A DNA stretch of 64,000 bases from Acorus gramineus (lineage: Eukaryota; Streptophyta; Magnoliopsida; Acorales; Acoraceae), in contig CM060854.1 in assembly GCA_030737835.1 (NCBI GenBank), positions 15,887,213-15,951,212 of the forward strand, read 5' to 3'. The translations under genes were made by a program, and so were the position numbers. Below, piece after piece: positions 11,461 to 23,635 of the stretch. How positions within the stretch are numbered: position 1 is the stretch's first letter; each line of letters starts with the position of its first letter. The notes beneath the pieces are model-generated. The model saw only the letters and a program-made list of their open reading frames with translations, ran no database searches and was not told the origin of the DNA.

Positions 11461-12915
11461 GAAAAATTATAATTATAAAAATTATAAAAGTCTGATCGTA
11501 CATCAGGTACGTGACCATATTTTTAAAGCACTAAATACATAACAATCATTTTCCTTGTGTTAGGGGTTTGTTCTGCAACCCTTTTCCCTTCAATTATGCT
11601 TTTGTTTAATAGCAAATCACTTCTAGTGATTTGAGATATTTTACAAACTTTATGATTGTTGTGCTTTCTCAACTATATAAATCATGATCTCATCATTCAT
11701 GACCACAACTTCCATGGCGAACATAAAATAAAATGCATTTACTTCGGGTAATGATGCTATGCCATTGAGTTGAGTTATATGATATTTTAAAAAAAATCGT
11801 TGTTCGGCAACGAGAATATATAAAATTGATGCTCTCAATATTGCTACAACTGGAGTATATTTGAGGCATAATGGCCGGTGGACCTTTGTCAATGAGGTAT
11901 TAATCTTTAAATCCTCTTCATTATGATGATGATGATAGTGAAATCTAATCATAATTTACATGTTCCTGCTGGGATACATGGATCTTTTTTTTATTATTAT
12001 TATTTGGTCCTTCAAGGACCTGAAAAATATATCATATAACTTTTGTTTGGTCCTACAGGGACACGAACAATCATGATTTTTGTATAGTCCTTCAGGGATA
12101 GAACAAAATAAAATTTTACATGATCCTTTAAAGATTCATATAATCATAATTTTTGTACAGTCCTTCAGGGATAAAATAAAATAAAATTTGTATGATCCTT
12201 TATGGATACAATATAATCATAGTCCTTCAGGGACATTTTTAATCATATCTTTTACATGATTCTTCAAGGATCCATGTAATAATTTTTGTAGTCCTTCAGG
12301 GATAGAATAAAATTTGCATGGTCTTATTGGAACACATTATTCATAACTTCTACATGGTCCTTCAGGGATCCATGTAATTACAATTTTTGCATGATCCTAT
12401 AGGGACACATGACATTGTAACATTAAAATGAATTTCAAATCAAATATAAATATCAAATTAATTGATATTTGTGAGAACTTCTGGTTCTACATATAGATGT
12501 ATAATATTTAAATTTTAATAAAAGATGACAAACATGGAATATGAAAAATAAATAATCAAATGATAGATGCCGCATATTGTTGCATGGGAAAATTGCATAC
12601 TAGTTTTCATAAATTAATTATATCATAACATATGTATGGAAAATTTTCACGGGGATTGCATGCATGGAAAATAAAAGATAGATGTATGCAGTACATCAGA
12701 TGAAAATAAAAGATAGATGTATACGGGTTCTACACATAATTTGCATACGGTTCCATGTATATTGAAAAAAAATTAATCATATGTATGTAGTAGATGATTT
12801 ACATAAAAATACATAACATCAAGGGAGAGTATATATTTTTTTTTTGATATAGATCATTAAGAACCCATCGATACAAACCTTTCTCTTTAACAAAGAGCTT
12901 CTCGTGCTGATAACG
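11461..12915 (-). mobile_element. Copia leader/gag-side region with a CCTTCAGGGA repeat field
   Basis: This AT-rich stretch lies between the copia pol region and its 5' LTR. No gag domain is recognisable. Between about 11990 and 12420 a short motif close to TCCTTCAGGGAC recurs roughly every 35-60 bases, separated by poly-A/T-rich spacers, as an irregular repeat field. The last bases (about 12900-12915) abut the LTR and form the probable primer-binding region, in minus-strand sense CGTTATCAGCACGAG. Confidence 0.55.
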
Positions 12916-12959
12916 TGTTATAAACTAAGTAGAATATGAATACATAAAAGTATATAAAC
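12916..12959 (-). repeat. Copia 5' LTR, inner piece
   Basis: These 44 bases are the 3' end of the copia LTR in element sense (ending TTATAACA). The LTR is cut here by the complete giant-LTR element at 12960 and resumes at 23341. The TAAAC target duplication is 12955-12959. Confidence 0.7.
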
Positions 12960-15900
12960 TGTCACGCCCCGGGCGTCCCCGAGACGCGGCAAGTGTATAT
13001 ATAATATCAGAATCTACACAGGAGGTCAATAATATCACACACAAGCAGCCAAAATGACACACAGACAACAAAAGCAAGGCTGACAGATATATACACCAAA
13101 TGCGGATAACTAAGACTGAATCTGTAATCAAAACACACTACAGACTCCATACATAATCACATGTCCTGTGAGAGCCAATATACATACAAAGACATCCAAA
13201 TACAACAACAAACGTGTGCCCAAGCACGGAAAATAATACATACTGGTACAAGGGATGCTGATAGTCTCTGCAACTCACGGGACGTGGCGCTACTCCGCTA
13301 CTGATGAAGTCCCTCGGGGAGCTCCTCCTCTGGATCCGACTCAGATGACACTGTAGAAAAATATTGTGCGAGGGGTGAGCCACACGCTCAGTGAACGGCA
13401 CAACCCATGCATCACAGACAATATTGACCACAACCAGATAATCCTTATCATCCACAATACCATTACCAAAGCCACAAATAACCACAATTCCTCAACCTAC
13501 TGGGTCGCTAACGCCAACCCACTACACCCTCACCCTCACCCCCAATGGGTGACCAAGGATATTGGGACTAACTGCACAGAACCAGCGGGTCGCTTCAGCC
13601 AACCCGCTACACCCTCACCCTCACCCTTCAATGGGTGACATAGGATATTGGGACTGACAACACCAATCCAGCAGGTCGCTATCGCCAACCTACTACACCC
13701 TCACCCTCACCCCCTCAACAGGAGTGACATAGGATATTGGGACTGACGATCATCCATAGACAAATCCAGCGGGTCGCTCATCGCCAACCCACTACACCCT
13801 CACCCTCACCCTACAACGGGTGACATAGGCTCTTGGGACTGACTAGGCTGTTGGTTACCCTTGGTCCACCGATAGTCTCTCCTCACTCCGTGGTTGTTTG
13901 GCCACTCCCATGTTCAGCACAGTCCTTCACCAAATCAGGAGGCGCCTACTAGTGGGAGCCCCTGCACGGGACAACCTGTCTAACGCCGAGGTAGTCTCTA
14001 ACAGGATCCGACGAAGGGAACAGAACAGCCTATCCATCGCATATGATCCACTCGGATCCGCAGACAACACATCATAACAACACTAATGTTCTGAATTCCT
14101 CAGAACCCACCAGGGCGCATAACTACGATGCGGGGAACATGCATAAGGTTATAACAAGGTGGAATATTGTTGGGGAAAGAAACTCGGGAGGGCAGCGTGA
14201 GTTCCCGTTATAGGACACCCCGACAACCAAACAAGGAACACGGTGTACCCTAACCCGGGTCTCACCGCTGTCCTCGCAAGGCCCCTCCCCTATAATATTC
14301 ACTATAACATGCAATTTAACATTTACTAGCATTTAATTTAATAAATAAACTAGTAGGGCACATGCATCGGTCGGGCTTCCTAACAAGGAACCAGGGGACA
14401 TGCTGCATGGCTCATATACATATCCTAAGGGTGCAAGTCCCTAACATGCACAGTCTAGGGAAGCATGCATTCTACAATTAAATCATGCTCGCATGATATA
14501 CAATTTACAACATGCCAATATTTATCCATGGTGCCCCAGGAGAGGTCGGTATACGCCCAAGTGCGTATAACACCTCTCTACTGGGTTGGATTGTCCCACT
14601 CACCGAAGTCTGGGTCGTCGCGCGACCGTCCGGCTAGATCTGCAAGAGAGACATTCAATATGGTGAGTACAAATACATAAATACACAAAAATACTCTAAA
14701 ATACCCAACACTCGGACAAACGTACATACGACCCGTACGCACGCGTATCCGAGCATCCCGACTCATTCCCGAGCCCACCGGGCAGCCGCACGCACGACCA
14801 CCCGCCTCGGGCGCACCGCCGAGCCCCGGCCCGCGCGCCAAGGCGCCCGGCCGAACCCAGCCCGCACGCCCACACCGCCTGCTCGCCCTGCGCGCACAGC
14901 GCCCCCCGCACGCGCACGCACGGATGCGCACGCACGCACACACACCGGCACCATCGGCGCACTGCCGCGCGCCTACCTGCGCGCCCCGACGCACTGCCGC
15001 ACGCACGCGCACGCTCGCGCGTGCCCGCGCGCACCGCGCATCCAGCCCAGCGCGCCCCCACGCGCACTGCACGCACGCCCCAGCACGCACGCGCACTGGT
15101 CCCCAGCACCGCGCGCACTGGTCCCCAGCACCGCGCCCAGACGCATGCCCAGGCGCCCTGCCCAGCACCCAGGCGAAGTGCCCAGGTGCCCTGCCGCGCG
15201 CGCGCACGCTCGCGCGCACGCTCGCGCGCGCCCGCGCGCACCCGCGCAGACCCCCGCTGGCACGCCCACTCGCGCCAGCATCCGCACGCACCCGCGCACC
15301 CGCTCCGCGCGCACCCGCGCACTCGCGCGTACGCGCCCGCGCGCGCCTGCGCGCCCGACTGCGCCTGCCTGGGCGCGCGCCCGCGCGCAAACGACGCCCA
15401 GACCGCGCCCAAGCCCTCTTAACCTCCTTTTAACCCATTCTAACCCCTCCCACACACCCCAACCTACCCAGCCACCATGCATGACCTTCCCAACACCCTT
15501 AAGCCAAAAAAATTAAGAAAAGGAGGGGAGGAGCTCACCTTGGAGGGGGAACAAAGGGGGATGTTCGGGGGCCCTTCGCGCACCGAAACGCCGCCACCGA
15601 AACCACCACCACCACCACCTCTCCTCAGCCTCCTCTTCAGCCAAAATCAGGGGGGGGGGGAAAGCATGGAAAGGGAGAGCTTGAGAGAGAGGAAAACAAA
15701 CAACCATCACACATGCACCAAGAATCCACCACCACTTCCTCCTCCACCTCCTCCTTCTCTTTGGGGCATTTAAACAAACACAAGGGGGGCTTGAAGAGGT
15801 GAAAGAGAGAGCCTCAGATGAAGGTCGACGTGCACTTGGGAGGGAGAGAGAGATAGATGAGATATTTATCATATAACTTAAGGGGAAATGACATACGCAC

Positions 15901-16347
15901 CCTTTCACTCGAAATTCTGCGCAAGCTTCACTAGAACAGCCATAACTTCCTCGATATAGCTCCGAATGGATCAATTCCAAAACCGGTGGAAAGCTAAGAA
16001 GATTATCTACAACTTTCATGTTTATGACATGATCAAATAACCTCTCCAGCTATTCCGAATTTAGAGCCAAACATGGAACAGGGCTGCTGCCAGAATTTCC
16101 ATCCCCGGGGTACACTTGGAAGAATACCCATAACTTTTACTACAAGAATCCAGTTGATCTAATTCCACTTCCAAACGAAAGCTAACTCAAAACTGGACGT
16201 CTCATAATAAAATCAGAATTTTACTTCTTCATCTTGGATTTTTACAAAATCAAATCCAAGCGGCAAATTGGAAATACATAACTTACGAAAAAAATTATGT
16301 ACTCAAAATTTTCAAACAGAGCGCTCCAAAATGACACAGGCACAACA
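12960..16347 (-). repeat. 3' LTR of the complete giant-LTR copy
   Basis: On the plus strand it begins TGTCACGCCCCGGGCGTCC and ends GACACAGGCACAACA. Compared with LTRs 1-3 it shares the part near the element-sense 3' end but has a different 5' part, with a poly-G tract near 15651, a CCACCACC-rich stretch and no palindrome. It has 4-5 G-quadruplex modules (13494-13830), an acceptor-like CTGCAAGAGAG at 14640, a GC-rich stretch (about 14720-15410) and a donor-like CTCACC (sense GGTGAG) at 15537. Confidence 0.88.
13494..13830 (-). repeat. Array of G-quadruplex modules, left LTR of the complete copy
   Basis: Four to five modules of about 70-90 bp, each holding CCCTCACCCTCACCC on the plus strand (G-runs on the element sense strand), followed by a 'GGGTGACATAGGATATTGGGAC'-type spacer of about 22 bases. 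LTRs 1-3 have only two such modules, so copy number has expanded here. Confidence 0.7.
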
Positions 16348-16362
16348 TCATCCCCCCCTTAG
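16348..16362 (-). other. Polypurine tract
   Basis: In element sense the sequence AAGGGGGGGATGA directly precedes the TGTTGTGCC start of the 3' LTR (16347). Together with the PBS at the other end it confirms the orientation and the limits of both LTRs. Confidence 0.8.
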
Positions 16363-19300
16363 GAAATTTAGTCCTCGAAATTTAAGGAAACCCAAAAGGG
16401 AATACCGCAAGTATCATGCTTAGACCTTTGCTCCCAAGTGGTCTTCGCACCGAACTGGCGCTACCCACACACAAAATCAAAGGAACGGTCTTAGCGTGGA
16501 GCCTCTTCTCATGCTGGTCTCTGACCTCGATCCACTGCTCCACGAACGACAAATCCACCTCCAGAATGAGGCGGTCGAACAGAAAGACATGAGCAGGATC
16601 TTGGACATAACGCCTCAGTCAAGAGACAAGGACGACGTCGTGGGCATAAGCCAGCGGTGGGGGAAAGGCTACATGACAAGCCACCTCCCCAATCCACTCA
16701 ATGACGAGAAACAGTCTCATTAAAGAGCCAACCTAGCTAGCCCCGAACGTCAAAACGGAGGATGCCCTTAAACCAGGACACTTCCTTGCAATTATGGTCG
16801 CCAAACCCGAAGGTAAGCTTCTGGCGACGATGACCCGGGTAGCCCTCCTGTCGGTTCTGGGAGGTGCAGATGTACACTCTAACCAACCCGGCCACCGCGA
16901 GGTCAAACAACTAACTTATGGCCCCTCCAACTGGCGCTCCTCAACCGTCCCAACACAAGGGAGGTATGAAACTGCGCCTGTAGAGTGCCCTTCACCGATC
17001 CATCCGGGTGCTCGAATGGCAGTCGCTTGCAGGCATACCCCAACAAACGGGTGGTGCCTCACCCAACTGCCCTCACCATCGAGCACGCAGGCAATTAGCA
17101 TGTCCTCCAAGGTCCGAATCGTCCTCTTTGACTGGCTGTCCATCGGCGAAGAAACGCTGTACTTAAATGGAGGCTCGCGCCTAAAGCTGCGCCACAACCT
17201 CGAAGTAACCCTCGCGTCTCAACCGAAAATAGCGCCGACTGGAGTGCCATGAAGACGAACAATCGCGAAGGTGAAAACCCACGTCGAGGCATCCAGAGAC
17301 TCACTCAGTCGGGTTAGGGAGGGAAACGCGGACTTAGTCAGTCGGTCGATGATCACCTAGACGGTGTCGTGACCAGAACGTGACATTAACGAGTCTGCAG
17401 CAATCCCTGATAACCCACTCCCACGTCCACTGAGGAATCTCGATGGACTGACGTTTTCCACGCAATGATGATTTTCGAATCTTGCTTGAGGGCATGCCAA
17501 CTTGGGGAAATCAAGGTCACCCACATCATCTTTTCATCACACCACAGCAACTCAACAAAGACTACCCCAAAGTAGTCCTCGGAAACCCAATAAAACTTTC
17601 GAGATCCACGAAGGCATCCGGCGCATTCGTCCACCCCGACGGCAGTACTTAAAACTCGTAGTGCCTGAACAGTCACGAAAGGCCATCTACGGGACGTCCA
17701 ACTCTCGGATCTCCAATTTGCGGTACCCTTGTGCGAAGATCGATCTAACAGCTTGACACTCGCTCCCAGAGCTGGTCAAATAGATCATCGATTCGCGGCA
17801 AAGGTAATTGATCTTCTACCTCCACGGGGAGATCAAAACAACACCATGAACAATTAAGTTCAGATTCTGCTCCTCGAGCATGGCTGGCGCTCATGATAAC
17901 ACTTACACGCTAGGTAAGCCGCTCAACCGCACTTAATCCACAAGACACGCAATAAAGGGGTCGTCGAATCTCGACAATGCCTATGCGACGTCATCAATCT
18001 GATATGGCGGTTGAGTCCCATCACGAACGCTAGCATCGCGCCTCCTTATTTGCGACCAATGTGGGGCAAAACGCGACAGTATCCAAAACTGTGCTTACAT
18101 GCCGCCAGAGATAGGCCGCTCATCACAACCATTGGAACTCTGGCATTCTGCACTCCATGGGCAGATTCATCACAAGGAGTCCATACTCTCGACATCATTT
18201 AGCAGCACTCTCCCGGTGTGGCCTCTACCTGGTAGCCTCCCAAGCCCGCTATATCTGCCATATGGGCGCACCAACAAGCACACCAGCGGGGAGCACCTCA
18301 CAGGGCTCTGGCCTCAACCGGGCAGCTACAACGCACAATAACATATCGAAGCGACTCCAGATGCCACTATGGAACTCAGTCCACTAGCGATCGCCCACTT
18401 AGCTGCAATAGGACGCACCCGATCCTGATCGAACGCATCACCACACCCAACCGCGATGCATCGGAGCAAACTGCGAACCCACCCCTCCCAGACGGAAAGG
18501 TAAGAACTGGCGCTGAGGTGAGCCTCCGAGTAAACTCCAGGAAGCTCTCCTCGCAAGAAGGGGACCACTCGAACCGGACATCCTTTCGAGTAAGGCGGTT
18601 AAGAGGAACAGCTATCTTCGAGAGACCCTCGTCAAGCTTCCTGCAATAACCCGCCAAACTTGGGAAGCTCCGAATCCTAGCAGGGTTCGACGGCCTACGC
18701 CAATTCGACGCAAGCGTCTTACCCGGGTCCACAGATATGCCTTCACCAGAAATCACTCAGCCCAAAAGGCCTTAACCTCTAACCAAACTCGCACTTGATC
18801 TACCATCCATCTGATGCTTCCATGGTATCCCTTACCTGGGAAAAGAAACCTCGGGAGGGCACCATGAAATCCCGATATAGGATACCCCGACAACCAAACA
18901 AGGAACACGAAGTACCCTAGCCCGGGTTCCAACGCCGACCTCACAAGGCCCCTTAATCCAGAAAGGAACACTGGAAGAAGACATCATTTAAAAGAACACC
19001 ACTAACCCCTCCGGATCATCTACCTCTAGATGATCACCAACGATGTCATTCAACATCCTTCTCAAGACCGGACCCAACCTCCGTGGGAATGGTCGAACAA
19101 CAATTGGGTCACGAGGCGACACGTCTTCGTCTCATCCACACCCTCACTCCATCAGGAGACATATTGGGACTTTGGGAGAGACTTAGACTGCTCTCTACCC
19201 CTGGTCCACCGGTAGCCTCTCCCCGCTCCGTAGCTCGCCTGGTCCTCTGACCGGGAGCCTGTCTAACGCCGGGGCTGTACTACGCGGATCCAACGAAGGG

Positions 19301-19961
19301 GAGAGCGATTCCACGCTTGCGACACCATCCATTAATCCATTTCCGGGTTAGCCCCTACCTGACACACTCCCACGATCAGTACCCCTCCGACTGCATCGGC
19401 GGTACCTACGGATGAGAGCCTCCTGCCAGGACGGCTACAACCCGGCCTCTTTAACTCGAACAACCACACTCATACTCGCGCTGCAGCCTCTAGCTCCACC
19501 TCCCTCACTAGGGGATCCTGAACTCTCACCGCTGGAAACACCACGGGGACTGGGGGTACTTCGGGTACCACAGACGGATCTGCTACCAAGGGGACCTGTG
19601 GAACTGCCTCACGGGCCGCCCTCAGCTCCCAGATCTCCCGCGCTTGCTCTACCAACGCTCTGGTCTGCGCCTCCAGTGCCTTGATCCGAGTCTCCACCGA
19701 ATCCGCTATCCGAGCGAACGCACGTTCCCGTGCGGGAGGCTCCTGCGCCGATCCTGGCCTCACAGCCGTGGACTCTCCAATAGCATCCTCGCCTCTAGTA
19801 GGTCCGAAAGCTCCAAAGGTCGAGAGGGACCATGTCCGCGCCGTCCTCCACGAGGAGACATATCAGCAATCCTAAGAAAACCAGACTCTAGGATCAGAAT
19901 ACCATATCAAAATCCTAGGACTCATCTCTACGAAAGAAGACCATTGGCTCTGACAGGACCA

Positions 19962-19974
19962 GGCTCTGATACCA
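19962..19974 (-). other. Primer-binding site, initiator Met tRNA type
   Basis: In element sense the sequence is TGGTATCAGAGCC, the standard 13 bases complementary to the plant initiator Met tRNA 3' end, six bases from the end of the 5' LTR (19981). It sets the element's direction as minus. Confidence 0.9.
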
Positions 19975-19980
19975 CCTTTT

Positions 19981-22900
19981 TGTCACGCCCCGGGCGTCCC
20001 CGAGACGCGGCAAGTGTATATATAATATCAGAATCTACTCAGGAGGTCAATAATATCATACACAAGCAGCCAAATGACACACAGACAACAAAAGCAGGCT
20101 GACATGATATATACACCAAATGCGGATAACTAAAGACTGAATCTGTAATCAAAACACACTACAGACTCCATACATAATCACATGTCCTGTGAGAGCCAAT
20201 ATACATACAATCCAAATACAACCAAACGCGTGCCCAAGCACGGAAAATAATACATACTGGTACAAGGGATGCTGATAGTCTCTGCAACTCGCGGGACGTG
20301 GCGCTACTCCGCTACTGATGAAGTCCCTCGGGGAGCTCCTCCTCTGGATCCGACTCAGATGACACTGTAGAGAAAATATTATGCGAGGGGTGAGCCACAC
20401 GCTCAGTGAACGGCACAACCCATGCATCACAGACAATATTGACCACAACCAGATAATCCTTAACATCCACAATACCATTACCAAAGCCACAAATAACACA
20501 ATTCCTCAACCTAGTGGGTCGCTAACGCCAACCCACTACACCCTCACCCTCACCCTCAATGGGTGACAAGGATATTGGGACTAACTGCACAAACCAGCGG
20601 GTCGCTTCGCCAACCCGCTACACCCTCACCCTCACCCTTCAATGGGTGACATAGGATATTGGGACTACTACACCAATCCAGCAGGTCGCTTCGCCAACCT
20701 ACTACACCCTCACCCTCACCCTCAACGGGTGACATAGGATATTGGGACTGACGATCATCCATAACAAAACCAGCGGGTCGCTCATCGCCAACCCACCACA
20801 CCCTCACCCTCACCCTCAACGGGTGACATAGGCTCTTGGGACTGACTAGGCTGTTGGTCACCCTTGGTCCACCGATAGTCTCTCCTCACTCCGCGGTTGT
20901 TTGGCCACTCCCATGTTCAGCACAGTCCTTCCACCAAATCAGGAGGCGCCTACTACTGGGAGCCCCTGCACGGGACAACCTGTCTAACGCTGAGGTAGTC
21001 TCTACACGGATCCAACGAAGGGAACAGAACAGCCTATCCATCGCATATGATCCACTCGGATCCGCAGACAACACATCATAACAACACTAATGTTCTGAAT
21101 TCCTCAGAACCCACCAGGGCGCATAACTACGATGCGGGGAACATGCATAAGGTTATAACAAGGTGGAATATTGTTGGGGAAAGAAACTCGGGAGGGCAGC
21201 GTGAGTTCCCGTTATAGGACACCCCGACAACCAAACAAGGAACACGGTGTACCCTAACCCGGGTCTCACCGCTGTCCTCGCAAGGCCCCTCCCCTATAAT
21301 ATTCACTATAACATGCAATTTAACAAATACTAGCATTTAATTTAATAAATAAACTAGTAGGGCACATGCATCGGTCGGGCTTCCTAACATGGAACCAGGG
21401 GACATGCTGCATGGCTCATACACATATCCTAAGGGTGCAAGTCCCTAACATGCAAAGTCTAGGGTAACATGCATTCTACAATTTAATCATGCTCGCATGA
21501 TATACACATTACAATATGTCAATATTCATCCATGGTGCCCCAGGAGAGGTCGGTATACGCCCAAGTGCGTATAACACCTCTCTACTGGGTTGGATTGTCC
21601 CACTCACCGGTATCTGGGTCGTCGCGCGACCGTCCGTCTAGATCTGCAAGACAGACATTCAATATGGTGAGTACAAATACATAAATACACAGAAATACTC
21701 TAAAATACCCAACACTCGGACAAACGTACATACGACCCGTACGCACGCGTATCCGAGCATCCCGACTCATTCCCGAACCCACCGGGCAGCCGCACGCACG
21801 GCCACCCGCCTCGGGCGCACCGCCGAGCCCCGGCCCGCGCGCCAAGGCGCCCGGCCGAACCCAGCCCGCACGCCCGCACCGCCTGCTCGCCCTGCGCGCA
21901 CAGCGCCCCCCGCACGCGCACGCACGGATGCGCACGCACGCACACAGACCGGCACCATCGGCGCACTGCCGCGCGCCTGCCCGCTCGCCCCGACGCACTG
22001 CCGCACGCACGCGCACGCTCGCGCGTGCCCGCGTGCACCGCGCATCCAGCCCAGCGCGCCCCCGCGCGCACTGCACGCACGCCCCAGCACGCACGCGCAC
22101 TGGTCCCCAGCACCGCGCCCAGACGCATGCCCAGGCGCCCTGCCCAGCACCCAGGCGAAGTGCCCAGGTGCCCTGCCGCGCGCGTGCACGCTCGCGCGCA
22201 CGCCCGCGCGCACCCGCGCAGACCCCCGCTGGCACGCCCGCTCGCGCCAGCATCCGCGCGCACCCGCGCACCCGCTCCGCGCGCACCCGTGCACTCGCGC
22301 GCACGCGTCCGCGCGCGCCTGCGCGCCCGACTGCGCCTGCCTGGGCGCGCGCCCGCGCGCGCACGCGCGCAAACGACGCCCAGACCGCGCCCAAGCCCTC
22401 TTAACCTCCTTTTAACCCATTCTAACCCCTCCCACACACCCCAACCTACCCAGCCACCATGCATGACCTTCCCAACACCCTTAAGCCAAAAAAAATTAAG
22501 AAAAGGAGGGGAGGAGCTCACCTTGGAGGGGGAACAAAGGGGGATGTTCGGGGGCCCTTCGCGCACCGAAACGCCGCCACCGAAACCACCACCACCACCA
22601 CCTCTCCTCAGCCTCCTCTTCAGCCAAAATCAGGGGGGGGGGGGGGAAAGCATGGAAAGGGAGAGCTTGAGAGAGAGGAAAACAAACAACCATCACACAT
22701 GCACCAAGAATCCACCACCACTTCCTCCTCCACCTCCTCCTTCTCTTTGGGGCATTTAAACAAACACAAGGGGGGGCTTGAAGAGGTGAAAGAGAGAGCC
22801 TCAGATGAAGGTCGACGTGCACTTGGGAGGGAGAGAGAGATAGATGAGATATTTATCATATAACTTAAGGGGAAATGACATACGCACCCTTTCACTCGAA

Positions 22901-23335
22901 ATTCTGCGCAAGCTTCACTAGAACAGCCATAACTTCCTCGATATAGCTCCGAATGGCTCAATTCCAAAACCGGTGGAAAGCTAAGAAGATTATCTACAAC
23001 TTTCATGTTTATGACATGAACAAATAATCTCTCCAGCTATTCCGAATTTAGAGCCAAACATGGAACAGGGCTGCTGCCAGAATTTCCATCCCCGGGGTAC
23101 ACTTGGAAGAATACCCATAACTTTTACTACAAGAATCCAGTTGATCTAATTCCACTTCCAAACGAAAGCTAACTCAAAACTGGACGTCTCATAATAAAAT
23201 CAGAATTTTACTTCTTCATCTTGGATTTTTACAAAATCAAATCCAAGCGGCAAATTGGAAATACATAACTTACGAAAAAAAATTATGTACTCAAAATTTT
23301 CAAACAGAGCGCTCCAAAATGACACAGGCACAACA
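19981..23335 (-). repeat. 5' LTR of the complete giant-LTR copy
   Basis: It aligns along its whole length with 12960-16347; the visible differences are scattered single bases and small indels, including poly-G length near 22636. It has the same landmarks: G-rich modules 20514-20830, acceptor-like motif at 21644, GC-rich stretch about 21720-22400, donor-like motif at 22520. In element sense its 3' end abuts the PBS. Confidence 0.88.
20514..20850 (-). repeat. Array of G-quadruplex modules, right LTR of the complete copy
   Basis: The partner of the array at 13494-13830, with the same order of modules and small length differences. Confidence 0.7.
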
Positions 23336-23340
23336 TAAAC

Positions 23341-23630
23341 AAAGCACACAAGTATATAGAGAAGAGAAGTAGAGAGAGATTTCTTATTCAATATTTGTTG
23401 GTTGAATACAAGAGAGAACCCCTCTATTTATAGGGTGTATAGAGGAATCCCAAAGGTGGAGTGTTACAAGTCTATAGAGGTGAGGGGGAGATAGTGGGGC
23501 AATAGTGGGAGTGTTATGGAATAGAAGAGTGGGGGAGGTTATGGAGTTGAATGAGGGGGTTATGGAGTTGAAGAGTGGGGGAGGTTATGTGTTAGAAAAG
23601 TGGTGGTTATCCACCACCATATTCACAACA
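23341..23630 (-). repeat. Copia 5' LTR, outer piece with TATA box
   Basis: This is the rest of the copia LTR, about 334 bp in total with 12916-12959. In element sense it starts TGTTGTGAATATGG at 23630 and contains a CTATAAATAG box near 23425-23440, in the position expected for an LTR promoter. Position 23630 is the outer end of the element; bases 23631-23635 (ATAAT) are the candidate target duplication, whose partner is outside the window. Confidence 0.7.
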
Positions 23631-23635
23631 ATAAT

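Larger units (their letters stand above)
16348..19980 (-). mobile_element. Decayed interior of the giant-LTR copy (Ty3/gypsy traces)
   Basis: Minus-strand translations show a gag-start-like coiled segment (about 19470-19763) and a reverse transcriptase/RNase H-like stretch around 18376-18700 (LAGYCRKLDEG, PLNRLTRKDVRFEWS, SDASRLG), both typical of Ty3/gypsy pol. Elsewhere coding similarity is faint. About 18830-18960 and 19140-19450 resemble pieces of the family's own LTRs. The whole interior is broken in many places and cannot have encoded a full polyprotein at its present length. Confidence 0.75.
12960..23335 (-). mobile_element. Complete giant-LTR retrotransposon copy, interior decayed
   Basis: This is the only copy with two LTRs: 12960-16347 (3388 bp) and 19981-23335 (3355 bp). 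A perfect target duplication TAAAC (12955-12959 and 23336-23340) shows they belong to one insertion. The element reads right to left. The PBS complementary to initiator Met tRNA is next to the right LTR and the polypurine tract is next to the left LTR. The interior (16348-19980, 3633 bp) is short for a Ty3/gypsy element and keeps only decayed gag and reverse transcriptase/RNase H-like traces. The structural ends look whole; the coding part is broken many times over. The LTRs look very similar by eye, so the insertion seems recent. Confidence 0.9.
1..23630 (-). mobile_element. Ty1/copia LTR retrotransposon, broken, running off the left edge
   Basis: The element reads right to left. Its 5' LTR lies at the right (pieces 12916-12959 and 23341-23630), followed by the leader and gag region (11461-12915), then protease to integrase (10500-11460) and more pol sequence (1-800). 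The reverse transcriptase end and 3' LTR would lie left of position 1. Two younger insertions of the giant-LTR family split it: 801-10494 (5-bp target duplication CCATG) and 12960-23335 (TAAAC). It is a fossil, interrupted twice and with little left that resembles gag. It is older than both insertions. Confidence 0.85.

Noticed and set aside
13494-13830. CCCTCACCCTCACCC arrays as interstitial telomere repeats
   Set aside because: The plant telomere unit is TTTAGGG; this unit is GGGTGA and lies within a larger LTR module.
15477-15773. Proline-rich frames near the poly-G tract of the complete copy
   Set aside because: They come from CCACCACC and CT-rich leader sequence; the G-run length differs between the two LTRs, so the frame is not kept.
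12960-23335. Reading the two LTRs as two independent solo insertions
   Set aside because: A single TAAAC duplication brackets the pair, and the PBS and polypurine tract lie at the correct inner edges.
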